Below are positions 43,917 through 54,457 of a stretch of DNA of 64,000 nt, in pieces; position 1 is the first letter of the stretch; every line of letters starts with the position of its first letter. Both the position numbers and the translations under genes were made by a program. Below the pieces are notes generated by a model. The model was not told the DNA's origin. It made no database searches and worked only from the letters and a program-made list of their open reading frames with translations. Location of the stretch: the NCBI RefSeq assembly GCF_010093595.1, contig NW_022985437.1, forward strand, positions 1,719,536-1,783,535, written 5' to 3'. The stretch comes from Mytilinidion resinicola (lineage: Eukaryota; Ascomycota; Dothideomycetes; Mytilinidiales; Mytilinidiaceae).

Positions 43917-46469
43917 ATGGCCACCGACGAGAATGAAATCCCGGCCAGTCTAGGTTCCCGGCGCAACATCAAGAATCTTCCGCCCATCCAGACGACCTTC
44001 GTCAAAGATGCTCCCCCAGCTTCCCGCTGGCGCCGCGCCCGTCCGGCTCTAGATCAATCGCGTGTGCCGTTGAGCCCTGCTCCCTTACCGAAGCCTGCGC
44101 CGACGAAACCTGCTCCAAAGCTTGAAAAGCGGCAGTCTAAGATGTCTCTATTTAATCTCTTCAGTCGTCCCAACGTTGAGAAAGCGAGAGGCCACCACGA
44201 GTCCGGTCTCGCGGTGCCCATGGAGTCACCAACGTCACCTTTGCCAACTCCCCCACCCAAGTCACCCATACGGCACATTTCAGTCCATCCAGCGCCTGCT
44301 CGACCTCAACCCGAGCGGACACTATCAAAGTCGCAGAAAGGCTCCGTTGTCAAACGTACACGACAACCTATAAATTGGGACCCCCCGCCGCTCTTCCAGG
44401 CCTACCCTCAATCAATCAAGCACGCAACCTTGCAGGCTTGCACAGCATCTCCAGATGTTCTCATCCGCTCACATAGCCAAAGACAGATGTACGAAGCGCA
44501 GCAGCAGAAGCTTGAAAGCAAACAGGACCTTTCCATGCTCGAAGGGGATGCAGACATCAAGAAGTTTGACAAAGGGAAGACAGCCCATAAGAGACTAGTT
44601 TCTGCTTCCATTATGAACCCGCCCGATCTAACTACCAAGGTATATGTCTTGGTTACATCAGGATACGTACTACAATACGCCGGCGAGGGCCCCTCGGACC
44701 GGCTCCCAGAGAAGATTCTACAATTAGGAACGGAATCAGCCGCATTTGCCTGCGATCTCATCCCAGGAAAGCATTGGGTGCTACAGATATCTCAATCGGC
44801 GAAAGAGGATGGGACGGTATCATCGTTCCCTGCGAAATCTCTGTTGTCACGCCTGCGGCTACAAAGTTCCGGGGCTAAGAGGACTGCCTCGAGCTTTTTT
44901 CTGATCATGGAAAGCGCCGAAGAAATGGATACATGGCTCACAGCTGTGCGAAGAGAGATTGATACATTAGGTGGGATGAAATGCAGGACAGAATCCGATC
45001 CTCTCCCTAGCACCGAACCTGCTGTAGAGACAGGGTTGCGACACAGACCTAGCCATCGCTATAACGTCCATCGTGATCCCAATCGCTTCGGAAACAGCCA
45101 GTCTCCCATTAACTCTCCCGTCCAATCACCTATCGATTCCCCCATCATTGTTACCCAGAACTGGGAGGGTAGCCGTCATCGAAAGCCGGCAAACAGCTCT
45201 GACAGTACTTCCATCAACTCATCGAGGCACACATCCGTAAGACAATCGACAGAGACGTCTTCGATTGCTACCACCATCACTTCGAATGATCAGCTTCAAT
45301 TAAATCAATTGCGAGAAAGCTCGAGACTTTCTTATGTCTCAACCGGCACTTCGGGCACGGGAACGATGACAGTGACGACATCTCGTGGCTCCTCGCCCGC
45401 GACCTCTCCTCGTGTTGATTCTTTCCAAAACGCCGAATCGGAGGCTCCTCGAGCGGCCACTTCTCTAAGATCATTCCATATGAACCCTAATTCCATCTCC
45501 AACAGGAGAAGATCCATGCAAACTTTACCAAACGCAGTTTTACCAACAACAAATGAAGACCATTCATCTTCCACGAACCCTCGTGTTAGACCTCAACGAC
45601 ACTCAACTTGGGGGCCTCCGCAAGACTATAGTCCGCGAGATGTGCATGTACCAACCATTGAAGGCTCACTCGCAACAAATTCTCCAGCCAAATCCCAGCG
45701 GCATTCTATTTGGGAGGCCCCACCAGGTCACAACCAGAAAGACGTGCATATACCTGCGTCCGCTTATTTCAACCGCTACCGGGGTAACTCGAATATCTCT
45801 CCTGTCAAACCTAACGCTGCCTCGAGGAGTTCAAGTGCACCACCAGTTAGACAATCCTCGCTTCCTCCTCCACCAGAGAGTCCCATCATCGGTAGTGTTC
45901 GACCCCAATCTCAAATTGGAGGTCTACCGACTATACTCACTTCATCTACTAAATCCTTAAATCGACTATCTGCAACACCGAAACCCTTCTTTAGGCCACT
46001 TCCGATCCGGACGCAGGACGCCTCTGGGCCAGTCGTCATCCCACGACGGCTCTCGTCCCTGGGACCTCCGCCTGCATCTATTGCTGCCGCAATATCTCGC
46101 TCCGTGTCCACGCCAACACTCTTAGCTCCATCTTCTTCTCCGCCCCAGACACAAGTTTCTCAGACCCCTCCGCAGTCACTCCGCCGCCCAACAAGCATGC
46201 AGATCCGCGCCGATCACGCCCCGTTTCTGTCATCTTCCAGACCTACTGCTGCTGCATACAACCGTTCCGTAGCCACTACTACATCTTACCCCTCCGTCAA
46301 TCGATCCTCCTCCAGTCTTGGCATGCACTCTGCTGCATCTCTCTCAGTACCTCGCTCTCGCGTCCAAAACCGCAAGTCGATGCCTGTCATGGGTCTTCCA
46401 CCACCGGCTCCACCACCAAATATGCCTCTGCCGCCCCCTCCTCCCATGGCACCAGCCGTCCGAGTATGA
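43917..46469 (+). CDS. PH-domain protein, fungal-specific
   Basis: Single-exon frame of 850 codons starting MATDENEIPASLGSRRN. An N-terminal Pro/Lys-rich region holds the short motif MSLFNLFSRP (about 77-86). Residues about 150-210 include INWDPPPLFQAYPQ and a helical stretch. A pleckstrin-homology-like domain follows at about 225-350: strand KVYVLVTSGYVLQYAG, then HWVLQIS, and the closing helix SAEEMDTWLTAVRREID with its invariant Trp. The rest is a long Ser/Thr/Pro-rich disordered tail with repeated RPQRHSTWGPP/KSQRHSIWEAP motifs. It ends in polyproline (PPPAPPPNMPLPPPPP), a likely profilin, SH3 or EVH1 ligand. I infer a membrane-associated scaffold linked to polarity or actin. No ortholog name can be given. 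Confidence 0.85.
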   Translation: MATDENEIPASLGSRRNIKNLPPIQTTFVKDAPPASRWRRARPALDQSRVPLSPAPLPKPAPTKPAPKLEKRQSKMSLFNLFSRPNVEKARGHHESGLAVPMESPTSPLPTPPPKSPIRHISVHPAPARPQPERTLSKSQKGSVVKRTRQPINWDPPPLFQAYPQSIKHATLQACTASPDVLIRSHSQRQMYEAQQQKLESKQDLSMLEGDADIKKFDKGKTAHKRLVSASIMNPPDLTTKVYVLVTSGYVLQYAGEGPSDRLPEKILQLGTESAAFACDLIPGKHWVLQISQSAKEDGTVSSFPAKSLLSRLRLQSSGAKRTASSFFLIMESAEEMDTWLTAVRREIDTLGGMKCRTESDPLPSTEPAVETGLRHRPSHRYNVHRDPNRFGNSQSPINSPVQSPIDSPIIVTQNWEGSRHRKPANSSDSTSINSSRHTSVRQSTETSSIATTITSNDQLQLNQLRESSRLSYVSTGTSGTGTMTVTTSRGSSPATSPRVDSFQNAESEAPRAATSLRSFHMNPNSISNRRRSMQTLPNAVLPTTNEDHSSSTNPRVRPQRHSTWGPPQDYSPRDVHVPTIEGSLATNSPAKSQRHSIWEAPPGHNQKDVHIPASAYFNRYRGNSNISPVKPNAASRSSSAPPVRQSSLPPPPESPIIGSVRPQSQIGGLPTILTSSTKSLNRLSATPKPFFRPLPIRTQDASGPVVIPRRLSSLGPPPASIAAAISRSVSTPTLLAPSSSPPQTQVSQTPPQSLRRPTSMQIRADHAPFLSSSRPTAAAYNRSVATTTSYPSVNRSSSSLGMHSAASLSVPRSRVQNRKSMPVMGLPPPAPPPNMPLPPPPPMAPAVRV

Positions 46470-47660
46470 TCTAATCAATTCCCACTGACTACTTCTGCCT
46501 TTGCACAGCTGAAAAAGTTTTCTTTTCTTGCCATTTGTTCAAAATTGTTCTCCTAGGCGTTGGCGGGAAGGCGAAAGATGGAGAACGGTACGGCTCACAT
46601 AGGCGCAACCTGCCATGTCCATTAATGTATTACGTTTCGGTTGAGGGACTGGCTGACTTCCATTTCTGATTTGGGGTTCCGTTGTGTTTTCTGCATTATA
46701 CCTCATTGTTCAATTCAAATCATCTAGTCCAGATTTCTGCGTCACCTAGGGGTCACCCCCCTTTATCCTCTTTCTGAGAATTTTATTCTTCGGCGTTTCG
46801 CGCTTGTGTCGATTACGACTTCGCGCCTATGATACCACCCGTATCAAAAATCATGTTTCGTCTTTCTCTCAGCTGTTTCTATACGGATGACGTAGGCAGC
46901 GTTATGGCGAAGACGGCATGGCGATGTATGATAGACGGAATCTCAAACACAGGGGTACCATTTGCGAAAGCATCTCAGCACATTGCACATCATCTGAATC
47001 ACGAATGAAGTCTGCGAGTACAGTCTCAAGCTGTGCTGTTGACGGCAGTTAGCTGAACTAGACTGTAGATTAAGTCCTTCTATTCTAGGTGTATCTTTAG
47101 GCACCGATCAACGAGAGCAAAAAGTGGGCATGATAGCCTAAAAGTTTGCTAACCCCTTCACCCCATCGAGGCACTCCACGAGTCTATTTGCATGCTTCGT
47201 TCAGCTGTCATAGATTTCGCACCCGGTTCACAGTTTTTGGATACCGCAGTTCTGATTTAGGCCTGAAGTCCCGTGGCCTCTGATCCCCATCGTGAAACCA
47301 GGCCTTGAATCCATACGGGCATGTTATGTATCATGAAATGTCTCCACACCTCCACACTGGGTGCATGCCAAGAGCCGCTTTTAGGACTGCTTGAGGAGTG
47401 GTAGGGGTTCTCATTATTCGGCCACACGTGAAAGCTACAATGTAGATATCAATGTATAGTAGCAAGTATGCTCAGCGCCACAATCCATACAGCGTCAAGT
47501 TGCAAATAAAATATCTGCGGTAGTCCCAATAAGATCCCACCGCTAGAATAGATTTACATGGGTCGGTCTTCTTCCCGAACTTCCGAAGCCGCAAAGTCAT
47601 CACCATCACCATCACGATGCATCCCAGAACACACTTCTTTCAAATTATTCTCTACTTATC
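46470..47660. other. Intergenic, nothing recognised
   Basis: 1.2 kb between the PH gene and the SDR gene. No domain-bearing frame, repeat or RNA gene was recognised. The last 100 bp precede the ATG at 47661. Confidence 0.5.
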
Positions 47661-48620
47661 ATGAAAACTATCCTAATTACTGGCGCAGGCGGATTCGTCG
47701 GCCAAACTCTGGCATCCAAGCTACTCTCCGTCTACGAAGACGCCAGACTCGTCCTTGCCGATGTCACCAAACCTCCCAGTCCTCAACCATCGTCTAGCCG
47801 CATCCAATGTGTGGCTTCCGACCTGACCGATTCGGCAGCATGCAACTCTCTACTTGAAGTCTCTCCAGATGCCGTGTTCATATTGCATGGCATCATGTCG
47901 TCAGGCGCCGAGGCCAACCTAGAATTAGGCCTGAAGGTGAACTTCGACAGCGTACGCAACCTGCTAGACAGGCTCCGGCACACCAAACCAGGCGTCAAAG
48001 TCATCTTCACGTCTTCCTGCGCAGTGTTTGGCAAAGCTGCCACCGAAAAGCTTGCGACCGAGGTCGATGTCGTCCCCATGCCGGAAACCTCGTACGGCAC
48101 GCAAAAGCTGATGATCGAGTTTCTCATCAACGATTACTCCAGGAGGGGACTAATTGACGGCCGCGTCGTGCGTTTGCCGACCATTTTCATACGCGCCGGT
48201 GCGCCTACTGCGGCCGCCTCGTCGTTTGTCTCCGGCATCGTAAGGGAGCCGCTACATGGCCAAAAGAGCATACTTCCTGTAGATCCTACGATAGGAATTT
48301 GGTTGTGTTCTCCAAGAACGCTAGCCCACAACTTGGTTCATGCAATGGAGCTCAAAGCAGAAAAATTTGGGCACTTCAGGACCGTTCTTCTTCCTGGTTA
48401 TACTGCAACCAGTGCGGAAATCCTCGATGCTTTAGAAAAAGTCGCCGGCAAGGAGACCAGGGCCTTGGTAGAAGAAAGAAGAGATGAGACCATTCAAAGG
48501 ATATGCCTTGGATGGCCTGCAAAGTATAATACATCAAGAGCAAAGAGCCTAGGATTTGCGGACGATATAGGGCTAGAGCAGACGATTAAGGATTTCATTA
48601 AGTCTGACATTAAAGGGTAG
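47661..48620 (+). CDS. NAD-dependent epimerase/dehydratase-family SDR, D-erythronate dehydrogenase-like
   Basis: Intronless frame of 319 residues, the normal length for this extended-SDR group. The N-terminal Rossmann motif is ITGAGGFVG (Gly8, Gly11, Gly14). The catalytic set is Ser118/119 (IFTSSCAVFG), Tyr145 and Lys149 (SYGTQK). Further blocks typical of DenD-type enzymes are HGIMSSGAEANLELGLKVN, INDYSRRGLIDGRVVRLPT, SSFVSGIVREPLHG and a late WPAKYNTSRAKSLGF. Characterised bacterial DenD oxidises D-erythronate to 2-oxo-tetronate with NAD+. Activity here is inferred from family resemblance. The lack of introns beside intron-rich neighbours is compatible with, but does not prove, an acquired gene. 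Confidence 0.88.
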   Translation: MKTILITGAGGFVGQTLASKLLSVYEDARLVLADVTKPPSPQPSSSRIQCVASDLTDSAACNSLLEVSPDAVFILHGIMSSGAEANLELGLKVNFDSVRNLLDRLRHTKPGVKVIFTSSCAVFGKAATEKLATEVDVVPMPETSYGTQKLMIEFLINDYSRRGLIDGRVVRLPTIFIRAGAPTAAASSFVSGIVREPLHGQKSILPVDPTIGIWLCSPRTLAHNLVHAMELKAEKFGHFRTVLLPGYTATSAEILDALEKVAGKETRALVEERRDETIQRICLGWPAKYNTSRAKSLGFADDIGLEQTIKDFIKSDIKG

Positions 48621-49367
48621 ACCTATCTGAAAAAATCAATCGATGAGAAGTCTTCCTTTCTCGAAGCATTCTCCTAACTACCTTTGTCAGCCACCTGTCG
48701 AAGTCTTTATCTCAGTACTGATTCAGGCCCTTCATATTACCAGTACCACCGGTATGTACTGTCGCTATCCAACATACCGCATTTACCCCAGATTCCCAGT
48801 ACCAGGATCCTAACCCGACAACGCATTGAGGTAGGTGTAGCTTTCCTGCAACCGCGAGGTAGCCGTGAGCTTTCAAGGAGCCGGATATTGTACCCCATGC
48901 ATGTTCACGGGTAACCTCACCGAATGTCTAAAAACAACATAGTGTCCAAGAAGTTCTCGTGCATTTACCAATACTCGCAGGAGTTCACCATCACCACCAA
49001 TTGTTTGTTGGTTAACCCCAGGTTTCCCCGCACTCTATGCTATGGCATAATGTTGTCCGGCCTGTAGCCATACGTCTTCGCGAGGAGCCTAGTGACTTCA
49101 GCGCCATGTGTGGTCCTAGGACAAGGTCTAAAAGCCTCTTTATCATGAGACTCGAGTCTTGTGTTGGCATGTGCATAGAATTTACGACTACTCCATACTA
49201 ACGAACGCAGCAGGTCTAAGTTTCTCGGTTCATATTATCCACATGTGCTGAATAGACTTAAGATGCATATCTTCTCTTACACTAGCAGTGGTTAATCTCT
49301 TTCCTTTCTCCATGGTTCTCTCCACGTCTCAAATTTCTAGCCCGTATCTCCAGACGCCCATTCCAGT
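48621..49367. other. Intergenic, nothing recognised
   Basis: About 750 bp between the SDR gene and the MFS gene. No supported gene or repeat. Confidence 0.5.
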
Positions 49368-51513
49368 ATGGCGGACACCAAAGAAGATCTCCCAGCTGGC
49401 ACGGTCTCTCACCACGAGATTGCACCGGAAGCCGAAAAGCCGCAGCTGTCCCACGAAGAAGAACTTAGAGGTCGCGATTTCACCATATCGGAGAATGACT
49501 TACCCAGAGGCTACTTCCGAAGTGCTAGCTTCCTAGGGTCCATGTTTGCAATCGGCCTAAGCTTTGGCTGCGGTGTTGGCGGGTTTACGCTCGTAGCGCC
49601 CATTCTAGGCTTCATCGACGCGGATATTGGGCCGGATCCGAACTTGACTTGGGTCGCTATCAGTTATCTCCTTACGAACTCCGTCGGGCTGATGCTGGTG
49701 GGCCGTTTGAGTGATTTGTTTGGTTCGCGTGGCTCTTGCCATTGACTCTGTCGGTTCTAACTCTTTCAGGGCGCCGTTGGTTCTTCATCGGTGGCAATAT
49801 TCTTGCTACTCTGGGTTGCATTGTTGCCGCAACAGCTCCAAATATACCGGCGCTCATTGCTGGAGAAACGCTGATCGGTCTCGGTGCTGCTTCGCAGCTT
49901 TCATACGCCTGTAGGTGTCATCAAACGAAACATCTAAAGTACTTGCTGATAATGCCGCCCAAGTCGTGGTTGGCGAGATTGTCCCTACGAAATACCGATT
50001 CTTAGCTCAAGGCTACGTGTATGTCCTAAACTGTTGGGGTCGCATTGAGATCAACACTAATATGCCCTAGGTTTCTCTGGGGTATCCCGTTCAGTGGCTT
50101 TGCTACGGCTATCGGTTACGCCTTTGTGTTCCAGTCTAGCGTTGGGTGGAGAGGTGTATTCTATGTCCTCATAGCCATGAACGTTGCAAGCACTCTTGCT
50201 TGGTTTCTGTTCTACAGGCCACCGTACGTGCTCCACATGTCCCACCAGTCATGCCAAACTAATGCTCGACTAACATATTCAACATGAAGCACTGAAAGGG
50301 CCGCAAGACACGGTTTCTCAAAGATTTTGATTACATTGGGACATTTATCGGCGTCCTCGGCCTCATACTCCTCCTGATGGGCCTCTCATGGGGTGGCGCG
50401 CTGCACCCATGGAAAGTTGCACACGTCATATTCACCATCGTCGTGGGTTTCGTCCTCATGGTTGCTTTCGTTCTCTACGAGACGTTCGGGAACCTCAAGG
50501 AGCCTCTGCTTCCTATAAGACTGTTTCGGAATACCGGATGGGTGATTACAATCATTCCTTGGGCCCTCGGAGCGGCAGTCTACTACGCCCTTGCCATCTT
50601 ATGGGCCAGCATGGTAGCGACGTTGTACTCGGGTGGCCATTCAGCGATGTGGGCCGGCTGGAGGAGCTGTCTTTCGAACTGCGGCATTCTTTTCGGAGAA
50701 TACTGTGGCGCATGGGGAAAGAGAAAGACGAACTACCAGATCATGGTCGTTTTTCTGATAGGAAGCGTCCTCTTAGCCTGTAAGTTCTCGATATATCTAA
50801 CTTCGCTCATAGTCTACATGCTAACCACCATCATCTATAGCAATGGCAACCTGCAACCACGACACGCCCGTCCGCGCCATGGTCCTCGTCTTCCTCGCCG
50901 CAGCCTTCATCGGCTACAACGAAATCCTCAACTCCACCGTCGCGACCATCGTCATAGACGACCAACGCGAAATCGGCACAGCAACCGACATCGCCGGCTC
51001 GGCGCGCTCTTTCATCTCCACTATGTGCTCCAAGTGCGTTGATGCCCCGTCTCCTCTACTAGATATCGAGACAAACACTCACACCCACAGCGTCTACACC
51101 GTCGTTCTCACAAACCGCCTCGCCGAAACCATCCCCGCGAGAGTCCCCGCTGCTCTCCTCGCCGCCGGCCTCCCCAGCACGTCCATCATTGCCTTCCTTA
51201 CTGCAATCACAGCTGGCACGCCTGCGGCTTGGGTAGCGGTGCCGGGTCTCACGCCCGGTATTAAGCGATCGGCGTGCGCGCTTACCAGGATGCGAGCTCG
51301 TCGGCGTATAGCACAGTCTTCTTGACCACGATCGCGTTCTCGGGGATCGGTGTTATGTGCTCCTTCTTTGCGCCGAATGTTGACCATTTGTTGAGCAAGG
51401 ATGTGGCGGTTACGTTGCATGAAAGAGGGACGGAGATGGTCGTTGGGGGATCGGATGGTGAAGGGAGAGGGGAAGGTGTAGATGTTGATTCTTGGCCTAG
51501 CTACGTCTCATGA
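49368..51513 (+). pseudogene. TRI12-type MFS efflux transporter with two frameshifts
   Basis: Homologous segments of a major-facilitator pump of the fungal TRI12/siderophore type. Segments: 49368-49722, 49770-49910, 49964-50018, 50071-50223, 50290-50779, 50841-51033 and 51091-51513, separated by 47-66-nt introns. Recognisable blocks include FRSASFLGSMFAIGLSFGCG, GRLSDLFGRRWFFIGGNILA, GEIVPTKYRF, DFDYIGTFIGV and RAYQDASSSAYSTVF. Two places lose frame: after the acceptor at 50289 (short A-run at 50294-50296) and at 51260-51266 (ATTAAG). At each, one missing A would account for the shift. Everything between reads well. Either the gene is a recent pseudogene or the assembly has homopolymer errors. 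An alternative weak donor/acceptor pair (about 50230/50296) could bypass the first lesion. Such pumps export toxins or siderophores; the substrate is unknown. Confidence 0.8.
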
Positions 51514-51829
51514 GGGACTGGGTCGCTGACTATTCGTCTTGATCGGCTGCTTATGTTATACGGCCTTCATTACGAGGAAGCGACTTAAAATGTGAGTATC
51601 TTGGGCGTGAATCAGAGCTGATGTATTCGAAATCAATGGTCTGAAACGGATATCGAAGAAGCACCCGCTCCTAGCACTACTCAAAGAGGTGTGATTACTC
51701 CAAACCATGGGCAGGGAAAGACGCCCTTGCGATGTTCGCTCGTAGCTAAGGACAACGAGGGTGATGACGATCTTGGACATACACATATCTGCCGCCGGGG
51801 CCGCACGTCAATATCCGGGGCTTCCGCAA
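51514..51829. other. Spacer, probably decayed
   Basis: 316 bp between the MFS gene and the P450 relic. Probably contains unrecognisable upstream parts of the P450 relic. Nothing firm. Confidence 0.35.
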
Positions 51830-52271
51830 TCGCAGCAGTTCCCGAGTATGTTGGAAGAGTGCTTGAATACCAAATCCTAGATCCGTCGAGTCTCCTCCAA
51901 TCTGCATCAGCATGATGCATCTCGAGCCGTCACCGGGAGACGTCACGATCCCGGACACAGATGTTTACATTGCCGGCAACGCAACGGCAATATCGGCATC
52001 GGTACGAAAGCTTCAGCACGACGCAGACGCCTACACGTCCGAACGATAGCTGGACGAAGGCCTTGAGCCTTGCGAAAAAATGGCCTACTTTCCGTACTCA
52101 TTCGACCCGTGTTCGTGTGTTGGTGAGCATGTAGCGTACATAGACCTCTACAAGGTTATTGCGGCGTTTGTGCGGTACTTTGATATGTCGCTTGGTTCGC
52201 AGTAGGACTCGAAGACGTATATGCCCTCGATAGAGGACTCGATCGTTGTGCTTACGAGTCGGGCAGGATAG
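51830..52271 (+). pseudogene. Cytochrome P450 C-terminal relic
   Basis: Fragment of a fungal P450 from about the K-helix region to the C-terminus. One frame gives ESPPICISMMHLEPSPGDVT, IPDTDVYIAGNATA and HDADAYTSER, a stop (52047-52049), then LDEGLEPCEKMAYFPYS, CSCVGEHVAYIDLYKVIAAF and, after a second stop (52203-52205), KTYMPSIEDSIVVL. This matches the PERW..heme-loop..ELYKVIA order of P450s. The first stop replaces the expected Trp of the PERW motif. In the heme loop the usual Gly and Arg are Asp and Cys, while the heme Cys and following Gly remain. Upstream frames shift. The N-terminal two thirds are not recognisable. It is certainly non-functional. Confidence 0.8.
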
Positions 52272-53921
52272 CTTGTGGTTGTCGATGGCGCTGAGCCTTG
52301 GAGGTGTAGGTAGTTGGAGGTTGCGACTTAGACTAGGAGCGCATTATGTTCGTGAAGGCAAGCACAGCGGCTTAGTGACGCTTTGTAGACATCCTTAATG
52401 AAGACACTATAAGTTTTCCTTTATTAGCTAAGAGCATAACCCAGGTCTAATCATCGAGTCCCTTGCTATTGTGTGTTCAAGGTTCGTTTCGTGGATAGTG
52501 AAGTTAGGACTTGATCAGTGAAATGCTACGACAAAAGAAGGATTCGAAGAACTGCTTTTAGTGTGCCTAAAAGCTGGTATGGAAGGAAGTATTGCTCGTT
52601 GCTGTCGGACAAGCAAAAACTGACGCATGGCTTCAAAGGAAATAAGGAGAAAGAACGAAAGAGCGAGGAAAGTTGAGAGGGATCCCGTTGGAGATCAAGA
52701 TGACTATAGTTCCAACTACAGGTTTATCTGTCCACAGTCGAAGATCGTATGCTTCAGTGACGAGAAAGAAAGTCTGTTCGTCAATAACGGCACTGTTAGT
52801 CTGTCCAGCTAGGAAGACGAAAACCCCTTCAGGCTGCTTGATATTGCTCTCGCAATCTTCAGCACCACTCAAAATTCCACTGGTCGTTCTCAACGTTCGA
52901 AAAGACTACAAGCTCGTACCACAAACCTCTCTGACCTCATGTCAACTCTTCCAGTCGTCATTCACATCCCTACCGCCCCTGAAATGAATCCCACGACAGA
53001 ATTTCCCACTAACGAAGCAATAACCCCAACTCCACCAATGTCGAGCTCTGAACTGCGTCCATATTAACGGGTAACGTTCCGACGGGCTACCATACGCATA
53101 GTTTCAGCTCGCCACGCGCCGTTGAAGCCAACCTGCTTCCCACGAGTCAACGCCACCTCCCGCCCAACGCTGGCAGTGCACATAGGGGTCCTGACTCCCA
53201 GGGAGTCCCTCCCGGCTCCTGACTCTCCGTCGGCAGCAAACGCACAGTAGTCCGTCCGCGAAACGACGGACCGCACCGGGCGGAAGTTTGGTGCATTGAA
53301 CCTGCCTCTACACTACTGCAGCGCACTTGTTGCTATTTCGTTGAAATCTGCTACAGCCACCTACATCATCAATCGCCCGAGTGAGGTGTACCTAAGACCC
53401 AAGCGGCGCGATAGTCAGGCTTTTCCTCACAGCCGGACTCTCACAAGCACTAGGTGCCGCATCTGCACATCCCCCACGCCCGCGACACTTCAGTCTCCAG
53501 ATGCCTCCCGGTGCCTACTATTGTCGCTGGAAGGATCTCCGCAAGCTCAAACGTAGCACCCATCACACTTACCACACTCCCATCTCAATCTTACACCGCT
53601 CATTATCTAGATTGACATTATTAGCTGCGGAAAGTTCCATTGTTTGATAGCAGGCCTACCCCGGCGCTCTCCCGATGGTTAAAACTCAAATACTCAAAAG
53701 AGGCTACTAGAGGCGCTTAAGCCATGCGCTTGGCCAAGTGGGGTTTGTCACTTTGGGTACATAGGGGGGCCCACTTCCAGCCTCCGTTAACGGGATCCGG
53801 CGACGCGCAAAAAGCACCGGTGTCCGGCACCAGGCGATCGGGGCGGCCGGTGGTCGAATGGCTGTGTAGCGATATCGAGACGGGTGGACATGGAATTGTA
53901 TCAATTGCGTGAAGCAGATGT
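52272..53921. other. Gene-free region upstream of TIR element
   Basis: 1.65 kb with only short open frames. A minus-strand frame at 52633-52893 (86 codons, containing VVGTIVILISNG) could be a protein relic, but no family is recognised. Bases 53060-53300 are GC-richer. No RNA gene was seen. Confidence 0.45.
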
Positions 53922-53923
53922 TA

Positions 53924-54012
53924 CTCGGGCCCCGTCGGGTTCTTTCAGAATAATGTGTCGATTAGCCCGTACGTAGTACGGGGCTACAAGCTCAAACGAA
54001 ATACAAGCTCAA
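53924..54012 (+). repeat. Left terminal inverted repeat
   Basis: 89 bp, starting CTCGGGCCCCGTCGGG and ending at GCTCAA. It matches the reverse complement of 54367-54455 with about three mismatches. Confidence 0.9.
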
Positions 54013-54366
54013 CGATAACACCCAAACCGCCTATTTCCAGCGCTCTATAACTACACGTACACTAATACATATATAAATTCTCTTCTCTTAAATTTAGTAA
54101 GTATACCTAGAGTGCCCATTTTTAGAAGGAATATATATTGCATAAATTATCCCTGTATTAACTAGTAATTTTAGATATCTGGAATAAAAGTATACTAAAA
54201 ATAGTAACAATGATAGAAATACTATTCTATTCATGTAGCCCTTTTAAGATATAGTAGAACCTATATAAACTCAGAGTATTCTATCTTAAAAAGAGTGATT
54301 ATTTAGTAGGGTTGTGTGCTTTTACTAGGGACTAGAATCCAGTTTTTGGTGTGATTTCCGTTTTGT

Positions 54367-54455
54367 TTGAGCCTGTATTTCGTTTGAGCTTGTAGGCCCG
54401 TACTACGTACGGGCTAATCGACACATTATTCTGAAAGAACCCGACGGGGCCCAAG
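54367..54455 (-). repeat. Right terminal inverted repeat
   Basis: 89-bp reverse-complement partner of 53924-54012, followed directly by TA. Confidence 0.9.
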
Positions 54456-54457
54456 TA

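Larger units (their letters stand above)
53922..54457. mobile_element. Non-autonomous Tc1/mariner-like element (MITE) with 89-bp inverted repeats
   Basis: Body 53924-54455 (532 bp) is flanked by TA on both sides (53922-53923 and 54456-54457), the target duplication of Tc1/mariner transposons. The terminal inverted repeats, 53924-54012 and 54367-54455, match over 89 bp with about three mismatches and begin CTYGGGCCCCGTCGGGTTCT. A small palindrome CCCGTAC-GTA-GTACGGG lies inside each. The 350-bp centre is very AT-rich with no coding capacity, so the element cannot move by itself. The AT-rich centre between GC-rich arms might reflect RIP or simply the structure of the element. Confidence 0.88.

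Noticed and set aside
52633..52893. 86-codon frame on -
   Set aside because: Some protein-like composition, but too short, without family motif or splice partners.
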